Assembly: GCF_024158915.1 (NCBI RefSeq)
Contig: NZ_JAMZGF010000016.1
Location: 1 to 64,000 of the forward strand
DNA: 64,000 nt
Origin: Chryseobacterium sp. S0630
GTDB lineage: Bacteria; Bacteroidota; Bacteroidia; Flavobacteriales; Weeksellaceae
Direction: 5' to 3'
Below are positions 15,282 to 24,688 of this stretch, piece by piece. The notes under the pieces were generated by a model. It was not told where the DNA came from, did no database searches, and saw nothing but the letters and a program-made list of their open reading frames with translations. A program made the translations under genes and the position numbers. Numbering within the stretch: position 1 is the stretch's first letter; the number at the start of each line of letters is the position of its first letter.

Positions 15282-15930
15282 TGATACGGTAATTGCCCTT
15301 TTGGCAAAAGGAACCTGGGAAACGGTTTATATGACATTTTTATCCGGATTTTTTGGATTTGTACTTGGACTTCCGGTAGGAATCATGTTATTTTTAACCA
15401 GAAAAGGACAACTGCTGGAAAATGCAGCCTACCATAGAGGATTATCTATTTTGGTTAATATTTTCCGTGCCATTCCCTTCATTATTCTGATTGTATGGAT
15501 GATTCCTTTCACCAGAATTCTTGCAGGAACTTCTATTGGAGTGAATGCCGCTTTGGTTCCTCTAAGTGTGGGAGCTGCCCCTTTTATTGCAAGACTTGTA
15601 GAGAACAGTCTTATTGAAGTTCCTCATGGCCTTATAGAAACAGCCAGAGCTTTGGGCGCTTCTCCATTACAGATCATCAGAAAAGTTTTGCTTCCTGAAG
15701 CACTTCCTTCATTAATCAATAATGCAACCATCACTTTGATTACCTTAGTAGGTTACTCTGCAATGGGTGGTGCTGTAGGAGCTGGAGGACTTGGACAGGT
15801 AGGTTACCAGTATGGTTATATCGGATATGATATTGTTATTATGAATACCGTTTTGATTCTGCTTGTTCTTTTAGTTTTTATCATCCAGTTTATGGGCGAC
15901 AGATTGTCAAAAAAGTTTGATCACAGGTAG
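15274..15930 (+). CDS. metI: Methionine ABC transporter permease MetI
   Basis: A 218-residue inner-membrane protein has five or six hydrophobic helices and the permease EAA loop around SLIEVPHGLIETARALGASPLQIIRKVLLPEALP. GYSAMGGAVGAGGLGQVGYQYGY is typical of MetI. The start codon lies within the end of metN (8-bp overlap), implying translational coupling. It would form a homodimer with two MetN subunits. Confidence 0.95.
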   Translation: MLSDTVIALLAKGTWETVYMTFLSGFFGFVLGLPVGIMLFLTRKGQLLENAAYHRGLSILVNIFRAIPFIILIVWMIPFTRILAGTSIGVNAALVPLSVGAAPFIARLVENSLIEVPHGLIETARALGASPLQIIRKVLLPEALPSLINNATITLITLVGYSAMGGAVGAGGLGQVGYQYGYIGYDIVIMNTVLILLVLLVFIIQFMGDRLSKKFDHR

Positions 15931-15933
15931 TTT

Positions 15934-16001
15934 TTGGGTGAGAGGGTTTGAGAGTCGGAGTGTTTGAGAGTGGGAGATTCGGGGTGCGAGCTTCGGGATA
16001 T
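15934..16001. repeat. Degenerate GAGAGTTTGAGAG / ATTCGGG repeat
   Basis: TGAGAGGGTTTGAGAGTCGG, then GAGATTCGGGGTGCGAGCTTCGGG lie between metI and metQ, inside an operon. It has the same family of words as 7466-7593, 11085-11258 and 16866-16999. It may reduce coupling of metQ to the genes before it, but it is not a terminator. Confidence 0.6.
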
Positions 16002-16058
16002 GGAAAAGATAAAAACTTTTTGCTCTTTTGCTTCAATAGTATTTAAATAAAAAATAGA

Positions 16059-16868
16059 ATGAAAAAAATAAAGATTTTTGGTGTATTGGCTGCAGGAATT
16101 TTGTTATTCAGTGCCTGTTCGGGAAGAAAAGATGACCCGAACTTTATCCGCGTAGGAATTACTTACGGACCGGAACAGGAAATTGCCGAAGTGGCAAAAA
16201 AAGTTGCTAAAGATAAATATAATCTGGAAGTGGAACTGATACCTTTCAATGACTACGTAGTTCCCAATGAAGCTTTGACCAACGGAGATATTGATGCCAA
16301 TGCTTTTCAGCATATTCCTTATTTAACAGAGCAATCAAAACAAAGAGGATATAACCTTGTGCCTGTAGGAAATACATTTGTGTATCCTATTGTTGCCTAC
16401 TCCAAAAAGATTACGAATATCAACCAATTACAGGAAGGCAATACGATTGTTATACCCAACGATCCTACCAACGGAGGACGTTCTTTACTGCTTCTGCAAA
16501 AAAGTGGTCTGCTGAAATTGAAAGATGGCGTCGGACTTCTTCCCAAAGTAACGGATATTACAGAAAACCCGAAACAACTGAAAATCATGGAAATTGAAGG
16601 GGCTCAGATTCCACGAGTTCTGGAAGACAGAGATGTTGTTGTGGGAGTGATTAATAATAATTTTGCTGCTCAGGCAGGGTTGGATCAGGAAAAACAAGGT
16701 ATTCTTGTGGAAGATAAAGACTCACCTTATGTGAATGTAGTCGTTGCCAGACCAGATAATAAAAACAGCCAGAAAGTAAAAAACTTTGTAAAAGCCTATC
16801 AGTCTCCTGAAGTGGAAAAGAAAGCCAAAGAAATTTTCAAAGGAGGCGCTGTGAAAGGATGGGATTGA
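16059..16868 (+). CDS. metQ: Methionine-binding lipoprotein MetQ
   Basis: The 269-residue product has a lipoprotein signal peptide (MKKIKIFGVLAAGILLFSAC) with the lipobox FSAC. The NlpA/MetQ pattern follows: IRVGITYGPEQEIAEVAKKVAKDKYNLEVELIPFNDYVVPNEAL, DIDANAFQHIPYL, and IVIPNDPTNGGRSLLLLQK. As a solute-binding lipoprotein it would deliver methionine to MetNI. It is 128 bp after metI; the gap holds only the degenerate repeat. Confidence 0.95.
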   Translation: MKKIKIFGVLAAGILLFSACSGRKDDPNFIRVGITYGPEQEIAEVAKKVAKDKYNLEVELIPFNDYVVPNEALTNGDIDANAFQHIPYLTEQSKQRGYNLVPVGNTFVYPIVAYSKKITNINQLQEGNTIVIPNDPTNGGRSLLLLQKSGLLKLKDGVGLLPKVTDITENPKQLKIMEIEGAQIPRVLEDRDVVVGVINNNFAAQAGLDQEKQGILVEDKDSPYVNVVVARPDNKNSQKVKNFVKAYQSPEVEKKAKEIFKGGAVKGWD

Positions 16869-16999
16869 TGAGTGAGAGGGTTTAAATGTGGGAGAGTTTG
16901 AGGGCTTGAGAGTATTAGAGTTATAAGAGTGGATTCTAGATTCGGGATACGAGTTTCGAGTTATGGGATGCGAGGTTTCGGGATTTGGGTTTTCGCTTT
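16866..16999. repeat. Degenerate GAGAGTTTGAGGG / CGGGATACGAG repeat
   Basis: Variants of GTGGGAGAGTTTGAGGGCTTG followed by ATTCGGGATACGAGTTTCGAG and GTTTCGGGATTTGGG lie just after metQ. This is the fourth member of the word family also seen at 7466, 11085 and 15934. Confidence 0.6.
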
Positions 17000-17058
17000 T
17001 CACTCGCTAGATTCTCTACACTTTTTCCGCATTTACAAATACAATATTTAATAATAAG

Positions 17059-17086
17059 CTGTCTGCAAATTGGTAGACGGTTTTTT
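17059..17086 (+). terminator. Intrinsic terminator of the met operon
   Basis: CTGTCTGC, AAATTG, GTAGACGG form an 8-bp stem (with two G-U pairs) followed by six T. It ends the operon about 190 bp after metQ. Confidence 0.7.
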
Positions 17087-17111
17087 ATTCGTTAAAATTT
17101 TATTTTCTCAA

Positions 17112-17143
17112 TTTGAGATAATAAAAAATTTTCTTTATTTTTG
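17112..17143 (+). promoter_or_regulatory. Promoter of the GH3 gene
   Basis: TTTG at 17112-17115, 20 bases, then TATTTTTG at 17136-17143 fit the Bacteroidota -33/-7 promoter very well. The GH3 start codon is 24 bp downstream. Confidence 0.75.
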
Positions 17144-17167
17144 CTGTAAATCAAATAGAAAGGCATT

Positions 17168-19432
17168 ATGTTAAAGAAAACCGTCATTATAAGTTTACTC
17201 ACCTTTATTTCTGCTTCTTATATGGCTCAGACAAGTAGTACTCTCCCCGCTTATTTAGATGAATCAAAACCTGTAGAACAGCGTATTCAGGATGCATTAT
17301 CAAGAATGACACTGGAAGAAAAAGTGGCCATGCTTCATGCACAGTCGAAATTCAGTTCACCGGGTGTTCCGAGATTGGGAATTCCTGAATTCTGGACAAC
17401 AGATGGGCCTCACGGGGTTCGTCCTGAAGTAATGTGGGACGAATGGGATCAGGCCGGATGGACCAATGACTCTATTATCGCCTACCCTGCCCTGACTGCT
17501 TTATCCGCAACATGGAACAAAAAAATGTCATGGAACTATGGAAAAGCGTTAGGTGAAGAAGCCCGCTACAGAAAAAAAGATATTCTTCTGGGACCTGGAG
17601 TTAATATTTACAGAACACCACTGAACGGAAGAAATTTCGAATATATGGGTGAAGATCCTTATCTGACTTCAAAGATGGTGGTTCCTTATATTAAAGGAGT
17701 GCAATCTAATGGTGTAGCCACTTCTGTAAAACATTTTGCCCTGAATAACCAGGAAATGTTCCGCCATACCAGTAATGTAAATGTAGATGACAGAGCGCTG
17801 TATGAAATTTATCTTCCTCCTTTCAAAGCAGCTGTAACAGAAGGTGATTCATGGACCATCATGGGAGCTTATGACATGTACAAAGGTCAGTATGCCAGCC
17901 AGAATCAGTATCTTTTAAACGATATTTTAAAGAAAGAATGGAATTATAAAGGTGTAGTGGTATCTGATTGGGGCGCTGTAAACAATACAGAACAAGCCAT
18001 CCACAATGGTCTTGACCTTGAATTCGGGTCATGGACGAACGGACTTTCTGCAGGAACTAAAAATGCCTATGACAATTATTATCTGGCAAAGCCTTATCTT
18101 GATTTGATTAAAGCAGGAAAAGTAGGTACGAAAGAATTGGATGACAAAGTAACAAGATTACTTCGTCTTGCTTATAAAACAACAATGAACCGTAACAAAC
18201 CTTTCGGAAATATTGCTTCTGAAGAGCATAAAGCGGTTGCTAAAGAAATCGGAGAAGAAGGAATTGTTTTATTAAAAAATCAGGGGAATATTCTTCCAAT
18301 TGATATTAATAAAGCTAAAAAAATAGCAGTTATCGGAGAGAATGCTATTAAAATAATGACTGTTGGTGGAGGTTCTTCTTCATTAAAAGTAAAATATGAA
18401 ACACTTCCGCTGGACGGAATCAAAACCAGATTTGGAAAACAGGCAGATGTACAGTATGCAAGAGGTTATGTAGGAGATATCGGAGGTGAATACAATGGAG
18501 TAAAATCCGGACAGGATTTAAAAGATTCCCGCTCTGAAGCCGAATTACTGAATGAAGCTGTAGAATTAGCTAAAAAATCGGATTACGTAATTTTCGTAGG
18601 AGGTTTGAACAAAGCAGACTTCCAGGACAGTGAAGGAAACGACAGAAAGAGCTATGGGCTTCCATACAGTCAGGATCAAGTGATTACTGCTCTTGCAAAG
18701 GCAAATAAAAATCTTGCTGTGGTCTTAGTTTCAGGAAATGCTGTGGCAATGCCGTGGATCAAAGAAGTTCCAACAGTTTTACAGGCCTGGTATCTGGGTT
18801 CTGAAGCCGGAAATTCTATTGCTGCCATTTTAGCCGGAGACGCCAACCCGTCAGGAAAGCTTCCGTTTACCTTCCCTTTAAAACTTGAAGACAACTCTGC
18901 CCATCAGCTTGGAGAATATCCGGGACAGAAAGATGAGTTCGCTGCAGGAAAAGGAAAAGATCAGAAAAATCCTATCAATATTACTTACAATGAAAGCATT
19001 TTTGTAGGCTACCGTTGGCATGACACTAAGAATATAAAACCTCTTTTCAGTTTCGGACATGGATTGAGTTATACCACTTTTGAATTCGGAAAAGTAAAAG
19101 CAGACCAGACTATTATTTCACAGGACGGTAAAATCACATTTACAGTAACCGTTAAAAATACAGGTAAAAAAGCAGGAGCAGAAGTGGCCCAGCTTTATAT
19201 CAGTGATTTAAAATCTTCTGTACCACGCCCTGCAAAAGAGTTGAAAGGTTTTGAAAAAGTATATCTGAACCCGGGAGAGCAAAAAGAAGTGACTTTCACG
19301 ATTGATAAAACAGCTCTAAGTTATTTTGATGCTCAAAAACACGATTGGGTAGCTGAACCGGGAGACTTTGAAGCACTGATCGGGAATTCTTCTGATGCTA
19401 TTAAAACTAAAGTGAAGTTTACCCTGAAATAA
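17168..19432 (+). CDS. bglX: Glycoside hydrolase family 3 beta-glucosidase (BglX-like)
   Basis: The 754-residue protein starts with a signal peptide (MLKKTVIISLLTFISASYMAQ). The GH3 N-terminal TIM barrel spans about 40-370 with KHFALNNQEMFRH and the nucleophile Asp267 in GVVVSDWGAV. The alpha/beta sandwich spans about 390-610 (EEGIVLLKNQGNILPI, VGGLN). A C-terminal fibronectin-III-like domain follows (about 660-754, with VTVKNTGKKAGAEVAQLYI). The length is typical for periplasmic BglX, which removes beta-linked glucose (sometimes xylose) from oligosaccharides. It is a single gene with its own promoter and terminator. Confidence 0.92.
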   Translation: MLKKTVIISLLTFISASYMAQTSSTLPAYLDESKPVEQRIQDALSRMTLEEKVAMLHAQSKFSSPGVPRLGIPEFWTTDGPHGVRPEVMWDEWDQAGWTNDSIIAYPALTALSATWNKKMSWNYGKALGEEARYRKKDILLGPGVNIYRTPLNGRNFEYMGEDPYLTSKMVVPYIKGVQSNGVATSVKHFALNNQEMFRHTSNVNVDDRALYEIYLPPFKAAVTEGDSWTIMGAYDMYKGQYASQNQYLLNDILKKEWNYKGVVVSDWGAVNNTEQAIHNGLDLEFGSWTNGLSAGTKNAYDNYYLAKPYLDLIKAGKVGTKELDDKVTRLLRLAYKTTMNRNKPFGNIASEEHKAVAKEIGEEGIVLLKNQGNILPIDINKAKKIAVIGENAIKIMTVGGGSSSLKVKYETLPLDGIKTRFGKQADVQYARGYVGDIGGEYNGVKSGQDLKDSRSEAELLNEAVELAKKSDYVIFVGGLNKADFQDSEGNDRKSYGLPYSQDQVITALAKANKNLAVVLVSGNAVAMPWIKEVPTVLQAWYLGSEAGNSIAAILAGDANPSGKLPFTFPLKLEDNSAHQLGEYPGQKDEFAAGKGKDQKNPINITYNESIFVGYRWHDTKNIKPLFSFGHGLSYTTFEFGKVKADQTIISQDGKITFTVTVKNTGKKAGAEVAQLYISDLKSSVPRPAKELKGFEKVYLNPGEQKEVTFTIDKTALSYFDAQKHDWVAEPGDFEALIGNSSDAIKTKVKFTLK

Positions 19433-19503
19433 ACGGGAAATTCATTTGAGAATATGCTCTCAAAAAGAATATCTCACATTATATTAATTTATTTGGTTGA
19501 ATG

Positions 19504-19538
19504 AAACAGATCCCGAATTGGGGTCTGTTTTTTTTTTA
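19504..19538 (+). terminator. Intrinsic terminator after the GH3 gene
   Basis: AACAGATCCC, GAATT, GGGGTCTGTT then a run of T forms a strong G-C-rich stem about 70 bp after the GH3 stop codon. Confidence 0.9.
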
Positions 19539-19578
19539 TTCTCCAACAGATTTCTTAAGAGCTGCTGAAATTTTTTCA

Positions 19579-19707
19579 ACCATTAAGGAGACTTAAGGTT
19601 TTAAGGAACATGAAGGTTCAAGTAAATTTGAATGAAGCAGTATACCTAAAAAATGTCTTTAGACATTCCCTTAATACTCTTAACAGCTTACTATTTTCTT
19701 AATGGTT
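19579..19707. repeat. ACCATTAAG...CTTAATGGTT element, copy 1
   Basis: A 129-bp element is bounded by the inverted ends ACCATTAAGG and CTTAATGGTT. The inner words AAGTAAATTTGAATGAAGCA and TTAGACATTCCCTTAATACT are shared with copy 2. It looks like a MITE- or REP-type element, without an ORF. Confidence 0.8.
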
Positions 19708-19767
19708 TTAAAATTTGAATGTAGATATTTTCCCACAGATTAAAGAGATCTCACAGATTTCTCTTAA

Positions 19768-19896
19768 ACCATTAAAGAGGTTTAAGTTTTTAAGGTACAT
19801 TAAGTTTCAAGTAAATTTGAATGAAGCAGCCTCTATAAAAAATATCTTTAGACATTCCCTTAATACTCTTAACAGCTTACTATTTTCTTAATGGTT
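19768..19896. repeat. ACCATTAAG...CTTAATGGTT element, copy 2
   Basis: This has the same ends and inner words as copy 1, offset by 189 bp, and the same length of 129 bp. Between and after the copies lie short words ACAGATTAAAGAGATCTCACAGATT and CGCAGATTTAGGAGATTTCGCAG. With the terminator these explain the 647-bp gap 19433-20079. A third, more diverged copy is at 33188-33304. Confidence 0.8.
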
Positions 19897-20024
19897 CAAA
19901 AATTACATATAGATTGTTTCTCGCAGATTTAGGAGATTTCGCAGATTTTTTTAAGACAAACATAAAGATCATCTTTCACGAGTTCCCGCTTCTTGCTTCT
20001 TGCTTCTAGCTTCCAGCCAAAAAT

Positions 20025-20055
20025 AAAAAGCAGATTCCAATTTGAAACCTGCTTT
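20025..20055 (-). terminator. Intrinsic terminator of the outer-membrane barrel gene
   Basis: Read on the minus strand, AAGCAGGTTTC, AAATTG, GAATCTGCTT then T5 forms a stem with one bulge 25 bp after the stop codon of the gene at 20080. Confidence 0.8.
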
Positions 20056-20079
20056 CATTTTTATCTAACAAATCCTGAA

Positions 20080-22266
20080 TTATTTTCCGCCGCCGCCGTT
20101 TTTCTCAACGTCGGTTTTTGTATTTTCTTTTACTTTCTGGTTTCCGAAACGTTTTACGAAAGTAAGGGAAACACCGTACCAGTCCCATTTTGAGTATTCT
20201 CTGAAAGTTCCGTCCGGGCTATAAGTCGTGTTATCACCATAAGGTCTTTTAAAGATATTCATCAGCTGCATGCTTAGTTCCATCTGAGTTTTCGGGAATA
20301 TTTTCGTCACTGAAATATTATGGAAAACATTGGTATTGTTGGCATATGAATTTCCGTTATTCTGATTGGCCAATTCTACCCACGCACTTAGATTAATATT
20401 TTTATTGAAAAGATTCGTGTAGGATACGTTGGCAGAAGCTCCCCAATAACTGATATAATCTTTACCCCTTAGATCATTCTTTTGGTTGAAGTCCTTATTA
20501 TTAATGTAATACCATCCGAATCCGGCATTCACATTCAGTTTATTTTTCAGGAAGTTCTGGTTGGTATTGGCAAACAGGTAATATTTTTCAACCTTTCCAT
20601 CGAAGTTCCCTGGTAATGAAACTGTTCTTCCGTTTTCCGTAACATAAGTTGTCCAGTAATCCTGATTCGTATGCATATATCTTGCAGAGATAAAATACTT
20701 TTTCAGGATTCCTAATTTCAGATAAAGTCGGTCATTCGGATTGGGGTTCAGATAAAGATTTCCTCTGGAATAGGTTCCGTTAATTTCTGGAACGAGGAAA
20801 GGATTAAACTCAGAATACCAAGGTCTCCAGATGCTTCGGTTATAGGTAAGACTTAAGTCAAATTTTTCTGAAAAATTGTATTTCAGCAATAGATTGGGAA
20901 GAAAAGTTCCGTATGAATCTTTTCTCTCTGTCCCCGCAACATCCTGTCTTACTTTATAATCAATATATTCATAACGTACTCCGATTCTTGTTTCCAGTTT
21001 TTTGAAGAATGTCTTACTATAGTTGGCATATAAAGAGCTCAGATTGTCCTCATAATGAAAGGTATCATTTCTCGCAAGATTGTAATATTCTGAATGACTA
21101 TCATTCATACTGAATCCATACAGGCTATTGGGAATAATATGATTGTTAATTTCCGTTTTCCCTCCTACTTCCATCGTACCGCCGGATTTCCCTAAAGGCT
21201 GTGTATAATCTACTTTAAGATAATAATTACGCATCTGATTTGAACTGATAACTCCTAGCTGCTGATTTGAGCTGCCAGTCTGATTATTAATTTGTTTATC
21301 AATTAAATTGTCATTGTCATTGCTGGAGTAATTGGTTCCTAAATTAATATCTAAAATTCTGTTCTTTTCTTTATCATAATATTTGTAGAAAGCATTGGTT
21401 CCCAGATTACGGTTAAATCCCCATGTATTCTGAGTCTGAAGGAAAGAGTCTCCAGGCTCTCCGTTATTGAAGATCATCCCATTAGATTCTGACAAAGACA
21501 AATTTCTGCTCTGTGAATATTCTGCTACAAATCCGATATTATTTTTATCATTCAGTTCAAATTCTGAAGTGGAAGAAATAGAGGGACTTTCGTTTCTCAT
21601 CACGTTCTCCAAATTGAACTGAGTCAGTTTATTTGTTGCATAACGGTTATCCCATGTTTGAGTCTTTTGTACATAATTTCCGCTATTGTAACCTCCGATA
21701 AAGGTTTGGGTAAACTTTTTCTTATGATAGTTTAGGTTGAAGTTCGTGTATTGTGAGTTCTTTGTACTTTGTCTGTTGTTGAGAGAGATGCTTCCTTTTA
21801 TTCCTTCATCATCTCTTTTTTTAAGGACAATATTGATAACGGATCCTGAAGTTTCATAACGGGAAGACGGGCTTGTAATCACTTCAATTTTCATCAGGTT
21901 ATCAGCTGGAATTGTTTTAAGGTATTCTTTTAATTCCTTTCCTGTAAAAACCGATTTCCTGTCATTGATGTATACCGTTACCATTTGCCCTTCGGCTTTT
22001 ACCTCATCATTGTTATCAATACTTACCAAAGGGGTCATTCTAAGAACATCCCATGTTGTATTTCCTGCCAGAATTGCACTATTGGCTACATTAAATACAG
22101 TTCTGTCTATTTTCGATTCTACTGTTGGTTTTCTGGCTACCAGTGTAACAGCTTCTATTTCTTTTGCATTTCCTTTTACAGTATCACTGGCTGCAGGAGC
22201 TGGAGCTTGCTGAGCCATTGCTAATGAGCCTGTTAATAGTGCTATTGGAAATAATAGTATTTTCAT
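20080..22266 (-). CDS. Outer membrane beta-barrel (TonB-receptor-like) protein
   Basis: The 728-residue product begins with a signal peptide (MKILLFPIALLTGSLAMAQ). A TonB-receptor plug-like region spans about 45-155 (VARKPTVESKIDRTVFNVAN, VYINDRKSVFTGKELKEYLKTIPADNLMKIEVITSPSSRYETSG), followed by a long beta-barrel with alternating residues (about 160-728). This is the plan of the OMP_b-brl_3 family (PF14905) of Bacteroidota. Unlike many relatives it lacks an N-terminal carboxypeptidase-like domain, so the plug begins right after the signal. The C-terminus is unusual: it ends in a charged KTDVEKNGGGGK tail after the barrel. The cargo is unknown and the gene is not part of a SusC/D pair. Confidence 0.85.
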   Translation of the reverse strand: MKILLFPIALLTGSLAMAQQAPAPAASDTVKGNAKEIEAVTLVARKPTVESKIDRTVFNVANSAILAGNTTWDVLRMTPLVSIDNNDEVKAEGQMVTVYINDRKSVFTGKELKEYLKTIPADNLMKIEVITSPSSRYETSGSVINIVLKKRDDEGIKGSISLNNRQSTKNSQYTNFNLNYHKKKFTQTFIGGYNSGNYVQKTQTWDNRYATNKLTQFNLENVMRNESPSISSTSEFELNDKNNIGFVAEYSQSRNLSLSESNGMIFNNGEPGDSFLQTQNTWGFNRNLGTNAFYKYYDKEKNRILDINLGTNYSSNDNDNLIDKQINNQTGSSNQQLGVISSNQMRNYYLKVDYTQPLGKSGGTMEVGGKTEINNHIIPNSLYGFSMNDSHSEYYNLARNDTFHYEDNLSSLYANYSKTFFKKLETRIGVRYEYIDYKVRQDVAGTERKDSYGTFLPNLLLKYNFSEKFDLSLTYNRSIWRPWYSEFNPFLVPEINGTYSRGNLYLNPNPNDRLYLKLGILKKYFISARYMHTNQDYWTTYVTENGRTVSLPGNFDGKVEKYYLFANTNQNFLKNKLNVNAGFGWYYINNKDFNQKNDLRGKDYISYWGASANVSYTNLFNKNINLSAWVELANQNNGNSYANNTNVFHNISVTKIFPKTQMELSMQLMNIFKRPYGDNTTYSPDGTFREYSKWDWYGVSLTFVKRFGNQKVKENTKTDVEKNGGGGK

Positions 22267-22574
22267 GTGAAATTATAGTTTTATCTATAAGACCACTATC
22301 TTGATAATTTCGTTACATCAAAAAAGAAAAAAATTAAAATAAATACTTAACTACCAACAAGATATAAGTACCCAACTTAAACATAAATTCAAAAAAAACT
22401 ACACATTATTCAATAAAAAGACACAATATAAATCACTTTCATAATAAATATTCTTAAAAAAGCTTTTTACACATAATTTAAATTTAGCGTAAAAAAGTTT
22501 TAAAATCCATGATAATTATATGAATATTTTACTTCCAGTTTATATAAATCAATTTTATTCAAAAGGTATTCCCA
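22267..22574. other. AT-rich intergenic region, nothing recognised
   Basis: An AT-rich stretch separates the barrel gene (start 22266) from the DUF2652 gene's terminator. It must carry the barrel gene's promoter on the minus strand, but I cannot fix the boxes. No ORF, repeat or structured RNA is apparent. Confidence 0.5.
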
Positions 22575-22603
22575 TAAAAAAAGCCCGGATCTCACCCGGG
22601 CCG
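22575..22603 (-). terminator. Intrinsic terminator of the DUF2652 / efflux transcript
   Basis: On the minus strand GCCCGG, GTGAGAT, CCGGGC is followed by T7. The stem is G-C only and stands 45 bp after the stop codon at 22648. Confidence 0.9.
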
Positions 22604-22647
22604 CTAGCAATAGCAAATTTACAAGGAATAATATTAAAAAATATATG

Positions 22648-23199
22648 CTAGTTTAAATTTTCAAAATAATGGATAACGCCTACTTCTGGTAAACGAAGCG
22701 GATCTTTATTAAAATCAGACTCCTTATTTTTACTGCTTTCCAGGAAAGAATTACTGAAAAGTGCATAAGAAGGCTGTTCTGCCACTCCGTTTTTTAAAAG
22801 CTGATGAGCTTCCACAATCGTTTTTCCATATAATTTTCTGAAGTTTCCAATATTGTACTGTGAGAAGGATCCGTAATGAACAATAAATTTAAGCGCCAGA
22901 TCAATTTTTGTGCTTAAACTTTTACTTAACTCCTCTATCTTCCTGTTGAAGGCACTTCTCATCTTCCACAACATGGTTGAAATACTCTGGTAGGATGGAT
23001 TTTCATCATAACGGTAAAATAAAATGGCATCTCCCTCAATCTCGGAAATTTCAAAATACTGATCGTTCACATCAATCAGTGTAGACAATAATTGCCGCAC
23101 AATATACTCGCCTGTATACAATTTTGTATTGAACACAAATTCGGTAAATCCGCTGAAATCCGGAATGAGAATGATCCCCTCTTGTATATTTGTCTTCAT
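22648..23199 (-). CDS. DUF2652 (adenylate-cyclase-like fold) protein
   Basis: The 183-residue cytosolic protein has IILIPDFSGFTEFVFNTKLYTGEYIVRQLLSTLIDVND followed by YFEISEIEGDAILFY. This is the start of a class III nucleotide-cyclase-like domain as in DUF2652 (PF10851). The acidic residues in PDFSGF and EIEGDA correspond to the two metal-binding positions, but the adenine-specifying residues cannot be judged by eye. It lies 59 bp after the efflux outer-membrane gene on the same strand and may be cotranscribed. Its function is unknown. Confidence 0.75.
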   Translation of the reverse strand: MKTNIQEGIILIPDFSGFTEFVFNTKLYTGEYIVRQLLSTLIDVNDQYFEISEIEGDAILFYRYDENPSYQSISTMLWKMRSAFNRKIEELSKSLSTKIDLALKFIVHYGSFSQYNIGNFRKLYGKTIVEAHQLLKNGVAEQPSYALFSNSFLESSKNKESDFNKDPLRLPEVGVIHYFENLN

Positions 23200-23258
23200 A
23201 ATGATAATGGATTAAAAACCTGCTTCGTCATTAGAGACGAAGCAGATTCAATTTTACT

Positions 23259-24671
23259 TTATTGCCATCCGCCTCCTACAGAACGGTACAGCGCTGTAAT
23301 GGCATTCAACCTCTGAGTTTTCAGAGAAGCCAGTTCCAGTTCTGCCTGAAGTTTATTCGTTTGTGCGATAATCACTTCTACATACGTTGCTGAATTATAT
23401 TTAAATAATAAATCAGCTTTCTTCACTGCTTCACCAGATTTTACGGCCAAACCTTCTGCAATCTTCTGCTGTTCTTCCAGCTTTTGAATCTGTACCAATG
23501 CATCAGAAACTTCGCCTACCGCTTTTAAAACAGACTGCTTAAAGTTGATTTCCGCCTGATCAGCCAATACTTTAGACTGCTCATACTGTGTTTTCAACTG
23601 TTTTCCATTCAAAATAGGCTGTGCGACAGCTCCTGCCACCATTCCGAAAAGTGATCCCGGAACACTGAACCATTTGCTGATCTGGAAGGCATTCACTCCG
23701 CCCTGTGCCGTAATATTTAAGGAAGGATACATGCTCATTTTTGCCACATGAATGGCTGCTGCACTTTTTCTGACTTCAAATTCTGCCGTTTTAATATCCG
23801 GTCTGTAGCTTAATAATTCAGAAGGAATCCCTGCAGCCATCTGATCCGGAGACTGTACATTGTTCAGGCTTGCACTTCTTTCAATTTTTCCGGGCATAGA
23901 TCCCGTTAACAGGCTCAAAGCATTTTCCTGGGTGGTCACAGAACTTTCAATGGCCGGAATTGATTTCAGAATCTGATCTTTTACAATTTCCTGCTGCTGT
24001 ACCGCCAAAGCTGTTGTCAAACCAAGTTCCTGCTGTTTGGTCAAAAACTTCAAAGTATTATCCGCATACGCCAGATTGGATTTTGTAATTTCCAGCTGAG
24101 TATCCAGCATTAGTAAATTATAATATCCTTGTACAACAGCAGATACAACTTGTGTTTTTACCGCTTTTGCCGCTTCCTGTGTTTTAAGGTATTCTACCAA
24201 AGCCTGTTCTTTTCTGCCTTTGATTTTACCCCAGATATCAGCTTCCCATGAGAAACTCAGAGAAGTTGTATAATCTTCCATATACCTTTTTCCCATAAAC
24301 TGTCCGGCCATCATCCCGTTCATACTGTTGTCTGAAGGACGGTTGATATTGGCATTGGCAGAAGCACTGATCGTGGGAATATTTGCCCATTTGCTCTGAT
24401 TGTAAGCCAGCGAGGCAAATTCTATCTGTTTTAAAGCCACCTGAAGATCATTATTCTGCACCATTGCTTTATCAATCAATCCTACCAGAACAGGATCTTT
24501 GAAAAAATCTTTATAACTTATTTTAGCAATATTCTCCTGAGAATCCACCACAATACTGTCTGCTCTGAAAGCTTCCGGCATTTTTATTTCAGGCTGTTCA
24601 TATTTCTGAACCTTACAGGAGATTGCTGTTCCGGAAATGAATGCGATATATGCTATATTTTTAATTTTCAT
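23259..24671 (-). CDS. RND efflux outer membrane lipoprotein (TolC/OprM family)
   Basis: The 470-residue product is taken from MKIKNIAYIAFISGTAISC, whose Cys is the lipidation site. A 10-codon longer frame overlaps the permease gene end. It contains two OEP repeats (about 60-250 and 275-465) with long amphipathic helices, and family words such as LSFSWEADIWGKIKGRKEQA, SYRPDIKTAEFEVRKSAAAI and YNSATYVEVIIAQTNKLQAELELA. It forms the trimeric outer-membrane channel of the tripartite pump with the two genes upstream. Confidence 0.92.
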   Translation of the reverse strand: MKIKNIAYIAFISGTAISCKVQKYEQPEIKMPEAFRADSIVVDSQENIAKISYKDFFKDPVLVGLIDKAMVQNNDLQVALKQIEFASLAYNQSKWANIPTISASANANINRPSDNSMNGMMAGQFMGKRYMEDYTTSLSFSWEADIWGKIKGRKEQALVEYLKTQEAAKAVKTQVVSAVVQGYYNLLMLDTQLEITKSNLAYADNTLKFLTKQQELGLTTALAVQQQEIVKDQILKSIPAIESSVTTQENALSLLTGSMPGKIERSASLNNVQSPDQMAAGIPSELLSYRPDIKTAEFEVRKSAAAIHVAKMSMYPSLNITAQGGVNAFQISKWFSVPGSLFGMVAGAVAQPILNGKQLKTQYEQSKVLADQAEINFKQSVLKAVGEVSDALVQIQKLEEQQKIAEGLAVKSGEAVKKADLLFKYNSATYVEVIIAQTNKLQAELELASLKTQRLNAITALYRSVGGGWQ

Positions 24672-24688
24672 TTTTAAAATCATTTGAA

